This document shows positions 45,098 through 53,629 of a stretch of 64,000 bases of DNA, piece by piece; position 1 is the stretch's first letter, and each line of letters starts with the position of its first letter. This DNA is from PALSA-243 sp963743705. Its GTDB lineage: Bacteria; Acidobacteriota; Terriglobia; Bryobacterales; Bryobacteraceae. The DNA lies in assembly GCA_963743705.1 (NCBI GenBank), contig CAVUQS010000020.1:237879-301878 (forward strand), in the 5' to 3' direction. The position numbers and the translations under genes are program-made. The notes under the pieces are model-generated. The model saw only the letters and a program-made list of their open reading frames with translations. It ran no database searches and was not told the DNA's origin.

Positions 45098-45910
45098 TCA
45101 GGAAGCTTTCTGTGACGGCGACAACGCAACCGCCGCTTCGGTAGTCAGCACCCGGAACACGAACGTCTCCTGCAGATACAACTGCACCACGGAATCCGTA
45201 TGGCTCAGATAGCCGATCGAAACGTCCTGTCCGATGTTCAGTTCAAAGTCGCCGCCGCGCGTCGTCACAACGAACGCGCCTTCAATCGCAGGCGCCCAGA
45301 TCAGGTTGCCGTCCACGATGCGCTTCACGTGCTCCAGCACGGGATATCCGTGATCGCGCGTTTCGGCGAGCGCCGTATATTCGTCCGCTCCCAGCAAGAC
45401 CGAGTAAGGCCCGTTGACGCCCACCAGCCGCAACTGGCTCAGCGCGTGCGCCACCGCGTCCGGATAAGCGCGCACATCCGCGGGCAGCGTCTCAATCGGA
45501 TTGCTGGTGCTTTCGCGGATGCCCTGGATATTCGCTTCACGGTACCCGTTGAAGATGGCCCGATCTTCCGCAAAAGCCAGCTTCTTGGCGGCGTCCTTCG
45601 CCGGCTGCCAGTCGGCGTCCTCGGAACCGCGCTCCACATCGTCAATCGTCTGGCGCGACAGTTCGAACGGAACCCGCAGCTCCACCAGCGGTTTCACCTC
45701 GCGCTGTCTCGCGAGGATGCCATCTCCGGGAGCGTGGATCGTTTTCAGGTGCCCGGTCCCGACTCCCGGCAAAGCCACTCCTCCCGGGGAAGGAACGTCC
45801 ACAACGCGCCGCCCGGCCAGATACCGCTTCAGCGTTCTCGTCGTCTCTTCCTCGATCTGCGCCCATGCCGCGTCGGAAATCGGAGCCAGTTCCCGATGGA
45901 GGTTATTCAT
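45098..45910 (-). CDS. Encapsulin shell protein (family 1)
   Basis: 270 residues, the usual length for T=1 encapsulins (HK97-phage capsid fold). Hallmarks: the N-terminal helix region NNLHRELAPISDAAWAQIEE, then RRVVDVPSPGG, VKPLVELRVPFELSR, AAKKLAFAEDRAIFNGY, GPYSVLLGADEYT and the C-terminal E-loop/P-domain part DVSIGYLSHTDSVVQLYLQE. About sixty copies self-assemble into a cytoplasmic nanocompartment that encloses cargo bearing a loading peptide. The ATG lies inside the end of the DyP gene (8-bp overlap), and the DyP tail is a fitting cargo peptide. Confidence 0.95.
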   Translation of the reverse strand: MNNLHRELAPISDAAWAQIEEETTRTLKRYLAGRRVVDVPSPGGVALPGVGTGHLKTIHAPGDGILARQREVKPLVELRVPFELSRQTIDDVERGSEDADWQPAKDAAKKLAFAEDRAIFNGYREANIQGIRESTSNPIETLPADVRAYPDAVAHALSQLRLVGVNGPYSVLLGADEYTALAETRDHGYPVLEHVKRIVDGNLIWAPAIEGAFVVTTRGGDFELNIGQDVSIGYLSHTDSVVQLYLQETFVFRVLTTEAAVALSPSQKAS

Positions 45911-46985
45911 CTTTTTCTCCCTTTAGTGATCCTATCTTGAGTGATGTGTCGCGCACCGCAACCGCCACGGGTAACGGAGTCGGCGAAGGCCTCGGCGGCT
46001 CGATCTCCGTCGCCTCCGCGCTTTCCGGCGCGTCGGGCGGAACGTTGTCGAGAAAGTTCGCCGTCGGCACGAAGAACAGGCTGCCCGTGGCTGCGCGGCT
46101 GAAGTCCAATATCCGGTCGTAGTTTCCAGGCGGCCTGCCCACGAACATGTTCTCCAGCATGGTCTCTGTGACCCGCGGCGTGCGGCAGTAGCCGATAAAG
46201 TAAGTCCCGAATTCTCCGTGCCCCGGACGCCCGAACGGCATGTTGTCCCGCAGAATCTGCAACTGGACGCCATTCTCTTCAATATTGGTGAGCGCGTTGT
46301 GCGCATTGGAAGGCTTGTCCGCGTCGCTCAGCTCAATGTCCGAAAGCTTGCGGCGGCCGATGATCCGTTCCTGCATCTCCACCGGCAGCGCGTTCCACGC
46401 CTTCAAGTCGTGCAGGTACTTCTGCACGATGACGTAGCTGCCGCCCGCAAAGGCCGGGTCTTCGCCGCCCACGATCGCCGCGTCGCGCGCCGCATTACCT
46501 CGCGGATTCTCCGTCCCGTCGACGAAACCCATCACGTCGCGGTCGTCGAAATAGCGGAAGCCGTGCACCTCGTCGGCCACGTGGATCACGTCCCCGATGC
46601 TGTCCATGATCTGCGTCGCCAGTTCGAAGCACAGGTCCATGCGCTTGGCTCGAATGTGGAACAGAATGTCGCCCGGCGTCGAGACCGCAAGGCGTCCCCC
46701 GGAGCGAATCTCTTTAAATGGATGAAGCTCGGCCGGCCGCGGCGCTCCGAAAAGCTTATCCCACGCATCCGATCCGAATCCGGCGACGCACGTCAGCCCC
46801 GCCTCCACATCGCGAAATTCCACCGCGCGAATCAGCCCGGAAAGGCCCGCGCAAAAGTCGCGCACGCGCCCGTAGGCGTCCTCGTCCTGGCGGATGCACA
46901 CCACCAGAAAGATTGCCGCCCGCGTCAGCGGACCGACTACAGTTTGCGGAAGAACCACCTCGTTGAGTTCGCTCGGAGCGCCCAT
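45903..46985 (-). CDS. DyP-type heme peroxidase with encapsulin cargo-loading peptide
   Basis: 360 residues from the ATG at 46985 (a TTG three codons earlier is less likely). The DyP signature with the catalytic Asp is GFVDGTENPRG; the probable proximal heme His is in KPSNAHNAL and the distal Arg/Asn in LRDNMPFG. After the fold ends (FLDNVPPDAPES) comes a 35-residue Pro-rich linker and the final DTSLKIGSLKGEKDE, whose SLxIGSLKG core is the established loading peptide of DyP encapsulin cargo. The enzyme oxidises dyes, phenols or lignin-like compounds with peroxide. It is the first gene of the encapsulin operon. Confidence 0.95.
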   Translation of the reverse strand: MGAPSELNEVVLPQTVVGPLTRAAIFLVVCIRQDEDAYGRVRDFCAGLSGLIRAVEFRDVEAGLTCVAGFGSDAWDKLFGAPRPAELHPFKEIRSGGRLAVSTPGDILFHIRAKRMDLCFELATQIMDSIGDVIHVADEVHGFRYFDDRDVMGFVDGTENPRGNAARDAAIVGGEDPAFAGGSYVIVQKYLHDLKAWNALPVEMQERIIGRRKLSDIELSDADKPSNAHNALTNIEENGVQLQILRDNMPFGRPGHGEFGTYFIGYCRTPRVTETMLENMFVGRPPGNYDRILDFSRAATGSLFFVPTANFLDNVPPDAPESAEATEIEPPRPSPTPLPVAVAVRDTSLKIGSLKGEKDE

Positions 46986-47189
46986 ATTTCCCAATCCCGA
47001 TCTGCGTTGTTTTTCCCTGAGTATCGCATCTTTGCCTGGAATTCTATGAGGAGATCCCGCCGCGCCTCAGGGTTACGTAGCCATCCCAGGCGCTTGGCGC
47101 GCACCGGCGCCACAATCCGCTTGCGAATCCCAGGATCGTCGGTCAAACGGCGCAATTCCGCGGTTGCGCCTAGGAAGATATGTCGTGGT

Positions 47190-48071
47190 TTACATCAAAT
47201 CCAGCGGTGCGCCATCCAGAGGATACGAGTAACTTGACGGCAAGTCAGACCATACGTTCTCCAAACGTTGGTCAAAAGCGTTTCCCCTTGTTCCTCCAAT
47301 TACGGGTTCGCGCCGTCCCCTTCCAGGTCCGGTTGCTGTCACCTTGTGGTCATATTCACCATTGAAGTTGTTTTTGTCATCCAAAAAACCGGAGTACTCC
47401 AACTTCCAATCCGCGTGCTTGAAGAAGTGAAGCACCGTGGCGCCACGCATGGCCACCAGCCAGGTGGTTGCGTCGAATAGCCCCTTGAGATAGTAGATCC
47501 GGCCGGCGCCGCATGGCGTGGTTAGCGGATATGCGTCCTGAGGTTTGTCCACCAACTCCGGCTTGACCACGGAACGATCCATGGTCGAGCTTCCCAGTAG
47601 AGCGGCGCGTGTGGCATCGTTGTTGCCGCTGAACGTGGTCGGCGAGTCATAGAAGATGTCCTCCGTGTCGTCGCGGTCGCTGGCAGGCAGATCCTTCAGA
47701 CGCCACTCCAGTAGCCTGTACGGAATGGGTTTCCCGCCGACGGCAGCTTTCACTCGTTCCTGCATGGTCATCAGCGAAGCGTTTGGAGGCAGGCTCCATG
47801 CCTCGCCGGCGCTCTTGATTGCTGGCCGGTTGTACCATGCCTTTCCTCGGCTGGTGAAAATCGTCTGAATCATGCCGAAGTTGTCGCCGGGCTGGACATT
47901 GGAGGGCAGGCTGCTCTTCGGCACCTCCCCCAGGGCTTTGAACACCGGACTCACAATGATGATTTTCTTTCCGGTGGAATCGGACTTCGCTGAGTATGTC
48001 CCCTCGAAGGAAGCTTCGAACTTGAGCTCCGACTTGGGGAGTAACGCTTGCGTTTGCTGGCCACTAGCCAT
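47190..48071 (-). CDS. Hypothetical protein
   Basis: 293 residues from the ATG at 48071, with GGAGGG seven bases upstream. No signal peptide or membrane segment. The sequence is rich in aromatic and charged residues (GRIYYLKGLFDATTWLV, FFKHADWKLEYSGFLDD). I do not recognise a family. It is divergent from the Fur-family regulator gene across 140 bp holding that gene's operator, so it might respond to the same regulator. About 200 bp separate its stop from the DyP gene; nothing clear is seen there. Confidence 0.65.
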   Translation of the reverse strand: MASGQQTQALLPKSELKFEASFEGTYSAKSDSTGKKIIIVSPVFKALGEVPKSSLPSNVQPGDNFGMIQTIFTSRGKAWYNRPAIKSAGEAWSLPPNASLMTMQERVKAAVGGKPIPYRLLEWRLKDLPASDRDDTEDIFYDSPTTFSGNNDATRAALLGSSTMDRSVVKPELVDKPQDAYPLTTPCGAGRIYYLKGLFDATTWLVAMRGATVLHFFKHADWKLEYSGFLDDKNNFNGEYDHKVTATGPGRGRREPVIGGTRGNAFDQRLENVWSDLPSSYSYPLDGAPLDLM

Positions 48072-48172
48072 CTCAATACCCTCCGTGGGTTTGATGTTAC
48101 CACCGAAAAATAGCGCGGGCCCCGGTATTCCTGAGGTATGGCCGGTCTTACTCGATCCGCTTGAACAGCGTC

Positions 48173-48201
48173 TTGACAAAATATCAGATTAGACATAATC
48201 T
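48173..48201 (+). promoter_or_regulatory. Promoter with overlapping PerR/Fur-like operator
   Basis: A consensus -35 TTGACA (48173-48178), a 17-bp spacer and -10 TAATCT (48196-48201). The perfect inverted repeat AGATTA-GACA-TAATCT (48186-48201) covers the spacer and the -10 and resembles a PerR box. Transcription would start about 48208, three bases before the ATG. Regulator binding here should block its own transcription. Confidence 0.65.
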
Positions 48202-48210
48202 AATCTATTC

Positions 48211-48633
48211 ATGGATGCTGAGGCGGTCAAACGGTCCTTGGAGGCCGGCGGGTTGCGGTGTACCCCGCAGCGCTACGCTGTGATGGCGTTTTTGCTGGAA
48301 CACGCCGGCCATCCCACGGCTGCCGAAATCCTGGAAGCAGTGAATCGCCTGGATCCGCGCTCTTCCAGAGCCACGACTTATAACAATCTGCGGGATTTGG
48401 TGCAGGCGGGTTTGGTGCGTGAAGTCGCCGTCGAGGGCCGCGCCGCGCGATTCGACGCGAAAGGGATGCGGCATCACCACTTCATCTGCGACCGCTGCGG
48501 CAACGTCGAAGACGTCGAGTGGTACGACGTGCCCAAGCCCGCTTCGGGCTCACTCGGCAAGCGCGTTCTTCGGGAATGCGAGCTCATTTTCCGGGGCCTC
48601 TGCACCAAGTGCGCTCCGCGCCACCGGTCTTAG
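48211..48633 (+). CDS. perR: Fur-family regulator, PerR-like
   Basis: 140 residues from the ATG at 48211. The winged-helix part has RCTPQRYAVMAFLLE, HPTAAEIL, RSSRATTYNNLRDLVQAGLV. The metal-sensing region has MRHHHFICDRCGNVEDVEW and the second zinc pair CTKCAP. Fur, PerR and Zur are hard to tell apart by sequence; position directly before katG and the AT-rich operator favour a peroxide sensor (PerR), which releases DNA when its histidines are oxidised. Confidence 0.88.
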   Translation: MDAEAVKRSLEAGGLRCTPQRYAVMAFLLEHAGHPTAAEILEAVNRLDPRSSRATTYNNLRDLVQAGLVREVAVEGRAARFDAKGMRHHHFICDRCGNVEDVEWYDVPKPASGSLGKRVLRECELIFRGLCTKCAPRHRS

Positions 48634-48676
48634 TGCGCCACGATTTTTTTCTTGACTAACTCGAAGGAGACGAAAA

Positions 48677-50926
48677 ATGGAGAAAGACTTCACAGGGGCA
48701 GAGGCAGCTCTCCCCAATACTGAGCAAAGCATATCGGGCGGATCCAAGTGCCCCGTAATGGGCGGACCGCGCAGACACACAGTGGCTGGCGCCCCCACCA
48801 ACGCGGGCTGGTGGCCGGATCAGTTGAATTTGAAGATCCTGCACCAGAACTCCCCCATGGCAGATCCCATGGATAAAGAGTTCGATTACGCCAAAGAATT
48901 CAAGACCCTTGACCTGGATGCCGTGATCAAAGACCTCCATGCTTTGATGACGGATTCGCAGGAATGGTGGCCCGCCGACTATGGCCACTACGGGCCGTTT
49001 TTCATTCGTATGGCGTGGCACAGCGCAGGTACTTACCGTATCGGCGACGGCCGCGGCGGGGCAGGCTACGGTACGCAACGTTTTGCGCCCCTCAATAGCT
49101 GGCCCGACAATGCGAACCTCGACAAGGCGCGCCGCCTGCTCTGGCCCATCAAGCAGAAGTATGGCCGCAAGCTTTCCTGGGCCGACCTCATGATACTCAC
49201 CGGTAATGTCGCGTTGGACTCGATGGGCTTCAAAACCTACGGCTTCGCCGGCGGGCGCGCGGACGTGTGGGAGCCGCAGGAAGACATTTTCTGGGGGCCT
49301 GAGGCCAAGTGGCTCGGGGACGAGCGTTACACCGGCGATCGTCAACTCGACAATCCTCTCGGCGCCGTTCAAATGGGCCTGATTTACGTGAATCCGGAAG
49401 GTCCCAACGGCAAGCCGGATCCAATCGGCGCCGCGCGCGACATCCGCGAGACGTTCGGCCGCATGGCCATGAATGACGAGGAGACCGTTGCGCTCATTGC
49501 CGGCGGCCATTCGTTTGGCAAAACCCACGGCGCCGCCGATCCGGGCAAGTATGTCGGGTCCGAACCCGAAGGCGCCGGTATCGAGGAGCAAGGCCTGGGC
49601 TGGAAGAACAGCTTCGGCAACGGCAACGGCGGACAGACGATCACCAGCGGTATTGAGGTCGCCTGGACCACGACCCCCGTGAAGTGGAGCAACAACTACT
49701 TCGAAAACTTATTCAACTATGACTGGGAACTCGTGAAGAGTCCGGCCGGCGCGAATCAGTGGGCCCCCAAGAACGGTGTTGCCGCCGACGCCGTTCCCGA
49801 TGCCCACGATCCGTCGAAGCGGCGCGCCCCCGGAATGCTCACCACGGACATCGCGCTCAAGATGGACCCGAACTATGCGCCCATCGCGAAGCGCTTCCTC
49901 GATCATCCGCAGGACTTCGCGGACGCCTTCGCCAAGGCGTGGTACAAGCTGACCCACCGCGATATGGGTCCGCGCTCGCGTTATCTCGGTCCCCTCGTTC
50001 CAGCCGAGCCGCAGATCTGGCAGGACCCCGTTCCCGCCGTGGATCATGAACTGGTCAATGAGCAGGATATTGCCGCTCTGAAGGCCAAGATCCTCGCTTC
50101 CGGACTGTCGATCTCCCAATTGGTCGGCACGGCCTGGGCATCGGCCTCGACCTTCCGCGGCTCCGACAAGCGCGGCGGTGCCAACGGCGCTCGCATCAGC
50201 CTGGCACCGCAAAACGATTGGGAAGTGAACCAGCCTGCCGAACTGGCGAAGACCCTCGACAAGCTGCGCGCCATCCAGAAGGACTTCAACGCTTCGCAAT
50301 CCGGCGGCAAGAAGGTTTCTCTCGCCGACCTCATCGTTCTCGGAGGCTCCGCCGCCGTCGAAGAAGCCGCGAAAAAGGCCGGCCACAACGTGAAGGTTTC
50401 CTTCTCGCCCGGCCGCACCGATGCTTCGCAGGCGCAGACCGACGTGCACTCGTTCGCCGTCCTCGAGCCCGCCGCCGATGGGTTCCGCAACTACGTCAAG
50501 AACGGCCAGTCCAGACCGGCCGAGGAACTGCTCGTCGATCGGGCTCAGTTGCTGAAGCTCAGCGCCCCCGAGATGGCCGTTCTCGTCGGCGGCCTGCGCG
50601 CGCTGAATACGAACTTCGGCCAATCCAAACACGGCGTCTTCACCAACCAGCCCGAAACGCTGACGAACGATTTCTTCGTCAACCTGCTCGACATGAAGAC
50701 GACGTGGCAGCCTTCCAAATCCGAAGGCGTGTATGAAGGCCGCGACCGTGCCACCGGCGAAATCAAATGGACCGGTACGCGCGTCGACCTCATCTTCGGC
50801 TCGAACTCCCAGCTCCGGGCAATCGCGGAAGCCTATGCATGCAACGACTCCAAAGAGACGTTCGTGAAGGATTTCGCCGCCGCGTGGAGCAAGGTGATGA
50901 ACCTCGATCGCTACGACCTCGCGTAA
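48677..50926 (+). CDS. katG: Catalase-peroxidase
   Basis: 749 residues from the ATG at 48677 with GAAGGAG well placed upstream. The distal active site is RMAWHSAGTYR (Arg-Trp-His), and the proximal His lies in ALIAGGHSFGKTHG. The C-terminal half is the inactive duplicate domain typical of KatG. The Trp-Tyr-Met crosslink residues appear present (Tyr in LIYVNPEGP; Met not checked by alignment). It removes hydrogen peroxide. The gene is 43 bp after perR on the same strand and is likely controlled by the same operator. A strong hairpin follows. Confidence 0.97.
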   Translation: MEKDFTGAEAALPNTEQSISGGSKCPVMGGPRRHTVAGAPTNAGWWPDQLNLKILHQNSPMADPMDKEFDYAKEFKTLDLDAVIKDLHALMTDSQEWWPADYGHYGPFFIRMAWHSAGTYRIGDGRGGAGYGTQRFAPLNSWPDNANLDKARRLLWPIKQKYGRKLSWADLMILTGNVALDSMGFKTYGFAGGRADVWEPQEDIFWGPEAKWLGDERYTGDRQLDNPLGAVQMGLIYVNPEGPNGKPDPIGAARDIRETFGRMAMNDEETVALIAGGHSFGKTHGAADPGKYVGSEPEGAGIEEQGLGWKNSFGNGNGGQTITSGIEVAWTTTPVKWSNNYFENLFNYDWELVKSPAGANQWAPKNGVAADAVPDAHDPSKRRAPGMLTTDIALKMDPNYAPIAKRFLDHPQDFADAFAKAWYKLTHRDMGPRSRYLGPLVPAEPQIWQDPVPAVDHELVNEQDIAALKAKILASGLSISQLVGTAWASASTFRGSDKRGGANGARISLAPQNDWEVNQPAELAKTLDKLRAIQKDFNASQSGGKKVSLADLIVLGGSAAVEEAAKKAGHNVKVSFSPGRTDASQAQTDVHSFAVLEPAADGFRNYVKNGQSRPAEELLVDRAQLLKLSAPEMAVLVGGLRALNTNFGQSKHGVFTNQPETLTNDFFVNLLDMKTTWQPSKSEGVYEGRDRATGEIKWTGTRVDLIFGSNSQLRAIAEAYACNDSKETFVKDFAAAWSKVMNLDRYDLA

Positions 50927-50943
50927 GATTACCGAACCAGAGA

Positions 50944-50966
50944 GCGGTCAGCCTCGTGCTGACCGC
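50944..50966 (+). terminator. Hairpin downstream of katG
   Basis: A perfect 9-bp stem, GCGGTCAGC / GCTGACCGC, with a 5-nt loop lies 17 bases past the katG stop. It lacks a U-run, so it may act as an attenuated terminator or 3'-end protector. Confidence 0.5.
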
Positions 50967-51036
50967 CACTTGGCATGGTCGAGCGCTTGTCTCGCACAAA
51001 TCCATTCGACCGGAAACACGATATCATCGTGGCGCG

Positions 51037-51651
51037 ATGCGATACGACTTTCTGATCGATACCTATGAGACAGAGCGCATCAAAGTGATCAGCGCCTGGA
51101 GCATGTTCGGGGACGATGATCTCCCCGTGCGTCCCAACGCGGCCGACACCCGCGGCCGCAGTCTCCACGAGCATATGGTGCATCAGTGTGTCAGCGAGGA
51201 CATCTGGTTTCGAACCATGCTCGATATAGACGTCGGAGCGCAGCCGTTGCCGAAAGAAGAGGTCCGGCTGGAATTCATGCGGCAGTACGAGGAAGACAGC
51301 GGAAAGCGCCTCGTCGTGTTGCGGAACAAGGATGAGGGGTGGTGGGAAGGCGAGACGGCGTTTTTCGACGTGCGGCGTTCGCGGGCCTGGGTGATGACTC
51401 GCCGTATGACCCATACCGCCCATCATCGCGGCCAGCAATTGGCGTTGCTGCGCATGCTCGCCCGGGAAGAGTACAGTAACTACGGGCCGACCGCCGATAC
51501 AGGTGGTCTGATGCAAAATCATGCCCCGACGATCTACGCGTATCCGAACCTGCAGGCTCTGTTAGAAGGGGAAGCCGCTGGAGGCCGGAAGACTAAGTTG
51601 CCTCCTGCTGCCACCAACCCGGTTACCGAGCGGCCGGATGAACAACGGTAG
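51037..51651 (+). CDS. DinB-family protein
   Basis: 204 residues from the ATG at 51037. A four-helix DinB-type fold is suggested by SLHEHMVHQCVSEDIWFRTM and MTHTAHHRGQQLALLRML, which contain the three metal-binding histidines of the family. Many members are thiol-dependent transferases or have no known activity. The last 35 residues extend past the fold. It is 110 bp after katG, beyond the hairpin, so may be separately transcribed. Confidence 0.85.
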   Translation: MRYDFLIDTYETERIKVISAWSMFGDDDLPVRPNAADTRGRSLHEHMVHQCVSEDIWFRTMLDIDVGAQPLPKEEVRLEFMRQYEEDSGKRLVVLRNKDEGWWEGETAFFDVRRSRAWVMTRRMTHTAHHRGQQLALLRMLAREEYSNYGPTADTGGLMQNHAPTIYAYPNLQALLEGEAAGGRKTKLPPAATNPVTERPDEQR

Positions 51652-51660
51652 CCCTGCGTC

Positions 51661-51786
51661 TCACTTGTTCTCGTCGGCGCTGCTGGTCTTCTTGTATTCC
51701 TTGATCGGGACGTGCTGCGCCTTCATCACTTCAAGCGGCGCCTCCACCACTTCGCTATCGTCCCTAGCCCCACTGCGTCTGACCGC
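51661..51786 (-). pseudogene. Decayed copy of the ankyrin gene 3' end
   Basis: Bases 51663-51747 match 55295-55379 (the 3' end of the ankyrin gene) with only about two differences. They encode the same tail, LEVMKAQHVPIKEYKKTSSA and on to ENK. At 51740-51747 the copy jumps to the sequence found at 55606-55626 of the ankyrin gene (CACTTCGCTATCG). The jump is at the shared GCCTCCAC, so about 230 bp were lost by recombination at an 8-bp repeat. A second, less certain deletion leads to the match ending near 51786. No start codon belongs to it. Confidence 0.75.
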
Positions 51787-51862
51787 CCTTTTTAAGGTCG
51801 AGCGCCGGTTACGCGAGAAGGAAATTGCGACCCCGGAGAATAAACTACAATGAAGCTCCCGC

Positions 51863-53065
51863 ATGCGCCTCTCCGTCTGCTGCTGGGCTCTCGAGTTGGG
51901 AGTGCTGGCGACCTGCTATTCCCTGCATAGCGCACAGCTTCCACTCCGTCATTACAGTACGGCTGACGGCTTGGCGAGCAACACTGTCCTCAGCATTGCG
52001 TCCGATTCGCGCGGCTTTCTCTGGTTCGCCACGGTGGAAGGCCTTTCGCGCTTTGACGGCTTCGGTTTTGCGAATCAGACCGAGAACAACGGCCTGCCAC
52101 GGACCCTGATCAGACAAGTCCTCATCGGCCGTCACGGTAACTACTGGCTGGCTACACCTCACGGCTTGATCCGGTTCCGGCCTGAGTTGCCGCCATCGTC
52201 AGCGGATCGCGTGACGGTGATCCGTCTGAACGGCGAGCCCGAGGCCGACGGCATCTTAACGCTACTGGAAGACCGAAACGGCAAATTCTGGTGTGGCACA
52301 AGCACCGGTTTGTATACGATCGACGACACTGCGGTCCGAATGCCGCGGTTGACCGAAGTACCGATCGGGTTGTCGAAGGTGTCATGGGGCGGTTCGGAAG
52401 TGGGCGCTCTGGCGGAAGACGCCGAGGGCGGTCTGTGGATCGGAGCGACCAACGGGATGCTCTACCGCCGCTCGCCGGATGGAGGGGTCGAGCGCTTCAC
52501 CACCACCGAAATCGTGCCGCTCGGCCAGATTACCCGCCTTCTCGCAGACCGAAAGGGCCGCATCTGGGTAGGCAGGGGAAACACCCTCTACCGGTCCAAG
52601 CCGGCGCCGCACCCGGGCGCGAATGGCTTCGAACGTGTCTCCGGACAAAACGTCGGCCCGCCGTCGGCCCGCGTTTTCGACATTTTCGAATCGAAAGACG
52701 GCGACGTCTGGGTAGCGATGTATCGGTGTCTGGCGCAGTTTCCAGCGGATGGAGGGCCGGTCCGCGTGTGGAGCAAAGATAGCGGGCTGCCTAGCCGGGG
52801 CATTAGCGCGCTGGCGCAGGATCGGAACGGGAACCTCTGGCTGGGAACCGGCGACCAAGGCGCGTTCAAACTGGCGGCGGGCGGTATGCTGACGTATTCG
52901 ACCGAGGACGGCCTCGGAATGGAGGCCGTGATCTCGATCACCGAGACGCTACGCGGCGAGTTGTACGTTGCGGGCCGGCAGGAGGCGGATGGCTTCCGTG
53001 TCGCGATTCGCGCGGGCGGAGGTGGCGCTGGTGGATCTCGGTCTACCTGGCATGTCGGGGATTGA
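51863..53065 (+). CDS. Reg_prop (two-component propeller) sensor fragment
   Basis: 400 residues. A signal peptide is followed by at least five propeller repeats of the type G-x-x-D-x-x-G-x-x-W-x-G-T-x-x-G-L (DSRGFLWFATVEGLSRFDG, DRNGKFWCGTSTGLY, DAEGGLWIGATNGMLYR, DRNGNLWLGTGDQGAF). Such proteins normally continue into a Y_Y_Y domain, a membrane helix and a histidine kinase. Here the frame ends soon after the propellers in GGAGGSRSTWHVGD, which is response-regulator DNA read in the wrong frame. So the sensor has lost its transmitter by deletion. Confidence 0.8.
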   Translation: MRLSVCCWALELGVLATCYSLHSAQLPLRHYSTADGLASNTVLSIASDSRGFLWFATVEGLSRFDGFGFANQTENNGLPRTLIRQVLIGRHGNYWLATPHGLIRFRPELPPSSADRVTVIRLNGEPEADGILTLLEDRNGKFWCGTSTGLYTIDDTAVRMPRLTEVPIGLSKVSWGGSEVGALAEDAEGGLWIGATNGMLYRRSPDGGVERFTTTEIVPLGQITRLLADRKGRIWVGRGNTLYRSKPAPHPGANGFERVSGQNVGPPSARVFDIFESKDGDVWVAMYRCLAQFPADGGPVRVWSKDSGLPSRGISALAQDRNGNLWLGTGDQGAFKLAAGGMLTYSTEDGLGMEAVISITETLRGELYVAGRQEADGFRVAIRAGGGGAGGSRSTWHVGD

Positions 53066-53510
53066 AGGAATCCAACGCATGCGCCAAATAGTTCCGCACA
53101 TGCACTCGTTGGTCCTTTCCGTATACGACGACGATGAACGAGTCTTCCAGGCTATCTGCGCCGGGGCCTGCGGATACCTGCTCAAGAACACCCCGCCGGC
53201 GGAATTGCTGGCCGCGATTGGTGAGGCGGCATCCGGAGGCGCGCCCATTTCGCCCAAGATCGCAAGCAAGGTGCTGACACTATTCCGCGAGATCCTTCCC
53301 CAGGAGTCTTCCCCGGCGGCGCTCACCCCGCATGAACTGCGCCTGTTGCGCCTGCTGGTGGAAGGCTACAATTACAAGACGGCGGCTGCGGAAATGGGGG
53401 TCTCGGTACATGGCATCTCTTTCCACACGCGGAAGATTTACGGGAAGCTACAGGTGCATTCCAAATCCGAAGCCGTTGCCAAGGCGTTGCGGCTGGGGCT
53501 AGTACGCTGA
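52989..53510 (+). pseudogene. NarL/LuxR-type response regulator, N-terminally truncated
   Basis: Frame from the ATG at 52989 (an in-frame TTG at 52968 also exists). It starts within a receiver domain at about its beta-3 strand (ALVDLGLPGMSG with the phospho-Asp), so the first ~45 residues with the acidic pocket are missing. The rest of the receiver (SLVLSVYDDD, CGYLLKNTPP) and the LuxR-type HTH (LTPHELRLLRLLVEGYNYKT, HTRKIYGKLQVHSKSEAV) are intact. It overlaps the propeller gene out of frame. Phosphorylation control is doubtful but DNA binding may persist. Confidence 0.78.
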
Positions 53511-53559
53511 TTGCTCTTTTCAGCAAAGGGAATGGCTCCGTAAATCAGCAACGATATTA

Positions 53560-53575
53560 CTACGTGTTCAGGTAG
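53560..53575. promoter_or_regulatory. CTAC-N8-GTAG inverted repeat, copy 1
   Basis: Sequence CTACGTGTTCAGGTAG, upstream of the small membrane-protein gene at 53630. With its flanks it shares TACTAC-N5-CAGGTAGGG with the copy at 54461. The dyad fits a LuxR-type regulator site, and a LuxR-type gene ends 50 bp before it. Confidence 0.45.
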
Positions 53576-53629
53576 GGCTCAATTTCTCCCCACAAGGCTT
53601 ATCCTCAGATTGCTCGTCACTGGGCTGGC

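Noticed and set aside
46937..47155. Minus-strand frame of 72 codons upstream of the DyP gene
   Set aside because: It reads partly protein-like, but its end overlaps the DyP start out of frame, it lacks a ribosome site, and no family is recognisable.
49709..50632. Long open frame antisense to katG
   Set aside because: Shadow of katG; no signals or recognisable motifs.
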